Shown here: positions 63,369 to 64,000 of the stretch, piece by piece
How the letters are laid out: the number at the start of each line of letters is the position of its first letter
Numbering within the stretch: position 1 is the stretch's first letter
DNA from: Winogradskyella eckloniae
Lineage (GTDB): Bacteria; Bacteroidota; Bacteroidia; Flavobacteriales; Flavobacteriaceae
Direction of reading: 5' to 3'
Length of the DNA: 64,000 nucleotides
NCBI RefSeq assembly: GCF_013249045.1
Contig: NZ_JABRWP010000005.1
Span: 186,001-250,000 of the forward strand
Made by a program: the position numbers and the translations under genes
Notes under the pieces: model-generated
Databases searched by the model: none
What the model saw: the letters and a program-made list of their open reading frames with translations, nothing else
What the model was told of the DNA's origin: nothing

Positions 63369-64000
63369 TTATTCTACTACTAGCTTCCTTATAGCTTTAG
63401 AATTAACACCTTCAAATTCTAATACATATATCCCTGTTTTTAAATTGAGATGCATTTCTGTAGAACCAAATTGAAGCGCCTTTGTTGTAATTAACTTGCC
63501 TTCAATACTATAAACACGCATGAATTGATAACTCGTATTATTTTCTAAATTTAAATTACCATTGCTAGGATTAGGATAAAGTTTCAACATATCGAAAGCA
63601 AAATCATCTACACTTAAAAACGCACAATTAACGGGATCAAACGTCACTAATCCAAGAGACACATCATCGTTAGCATGCACAATTACAGCTTCGGCATCTG
63701 CAAGGGTGTTTGGCGCATTAGTTTCATCCCAGCAGTTATGCATAGCCATTATCGGATGACTTGTATTGTTATAAAGCGCATATGTTACACCTCCATTTCC
63801 GTTATTATCAAATACATTTTGCCCAGTATTATCTACATTGTCACCTAAATTAATAGACGCCTCTCCTATTACTGTAATGCCCCATAAATTTCTTCGGATT
63901 TCATTGCCACTTGCTATAACTTCTAATCCAGCCGACGATGTATTTAACGAAATGCCACTTCCTCCTTGCAAAGGAATGCCTTGCGTATCATTATCTTCAA
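63369..64000 (-). CDS. T9SS-sorted beta-helix surface protein (3' part)
   Basis: The visible 210 or so residues end a larger protein that continues past the window edge. Beta-helix rungs (NLWGITVIGEASINLGDN, NVFDNNGNGGVTYALYNNT) are followed by the type IX secretion C-terminal domain: KLYPNPSNGNLNLEN, YSIEGKLITTKAL and KTGIYVLEFEG ending VRKLVVE-like. Cargo with this tail is exported by the T9SS and attached to the cell surface. Right-handed parallel beta-helix proteins often bind or cut polysaccharide. Confidence 0.88.
   Translation of the reverse strand, partial: EDNDTQGIPLQGGSGISLNTSSAGLEVIASGNEIRRNLWGITVIGEASINLGDNVDNTGQNVFDNNGNGGVTYALYNNTSHPIMAMHNCWDETNAPNTLADAEAVIVHANDDVSLGLVTFDPVNCAFLSVDDFAFDMLKLYPNPSNGNLNLENNTSYQFMRVYSIEGKLITTKALQFGSTEMHLNLKTGIYVLEFEGVNSKAIRKLVVE

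Overview
The window looks like chromosomal core sequence of a marine-type member of the Flavobacteriaceae (Bacteroidota). The DNA is AT-rich. Many genes are preceded by the Bacteroidota -7 promoter box TAnnTTTG rather than a strong Shine-Dalgarno site. A type IX secretion C-terminal sorting domain, a DUF3276 (PUR-like) gene, leucine dehydrogenase and MoxR/DUF58/DUF4129/DUF4350 genes all fit that family. I cannot fix the genus. I see no insertion sequence, prophage, CRISPR array, integron or rRNA operon. The only RNA gene I can support is one tRNA-Pro(TGG).

Layout. 1-7.9 kb: end of a lipoprotein gene, nusB, leucine dehydrogenase, an ABC exporter and small housekeeping genes. 7.2-14.2 kb: RDD gene divergent from a tight six-gene envelope operon (SpoIIM-like, membrane protein, DUF4129, DUF4350, MoxR ATPase, DUF58). 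14.2-17.6 kb: a di-iron membrane hydroxylase, a DUF2141 protein, and dps divergent from oxyR. 17.6-21.1 kb: a probable copper or metal cluster (MbnP-like lipoprotein, di-haem MbnH/CcpA-type peroxidase, outer-membrane barrel, small CNGKC protein). 21.1-27.7 kb: AIM24-like, DUF4442, DUF4870, PadR, PspC and two DUF2807-type beta-helix proteins. 27.7-30.2 kb: a YceI / porin / YceI-like cassette. 30.4-36 kb: trxB, small envelope proteins and a TPR histidine kinase with NarL-type regulator. 36.1-39.3 kb: a general-stress cassette (DUF1328, PA2169-type four-helix protein, AraC regulator, holin-like and YtxH proteins). 39.5-42.7 kb: aldehyde dehydrogenase, tRNA-Pro, and a PQQ sugar dehydrogenase with its own cytochrome c. 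42.7-48.8 kb: udk, ftsB/divIC and both methylmalonyl-CoA mutase subunits with a lipoprotein gene between them. 48.9-54.5 kb: parA, parB, DUF5683, dapB, lepB, WbqC and DUF6122 in one direction. 54.5-61.2 kb on the reverse strand: phosphatase-family protein, two rhomboids, mutL, two small membrane proteins, ribH and a TPR protein. 61.3-64 kb: recF, a lipoprotein, a DciA-like DUF721 protein and a truncated T9SS cargo protein.

The most interesting parts are the MbnP/MbnH-like cluster, which has a CAA microsatellite in its leader and a terminator hairpin inside the operon; a 12-copy AATC microsatellite placed directly before a surface-type DUF2807 lipoprotein; the paired YceI proteins flanking a porin; the lipoprotein embedded in the mutase operon; and a gene-free stretch before ribH filled with two kinds of short tandem repeat. 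None of these is proven to be a new system. Most of the window is ordinary conserved flavobacterial gene content.
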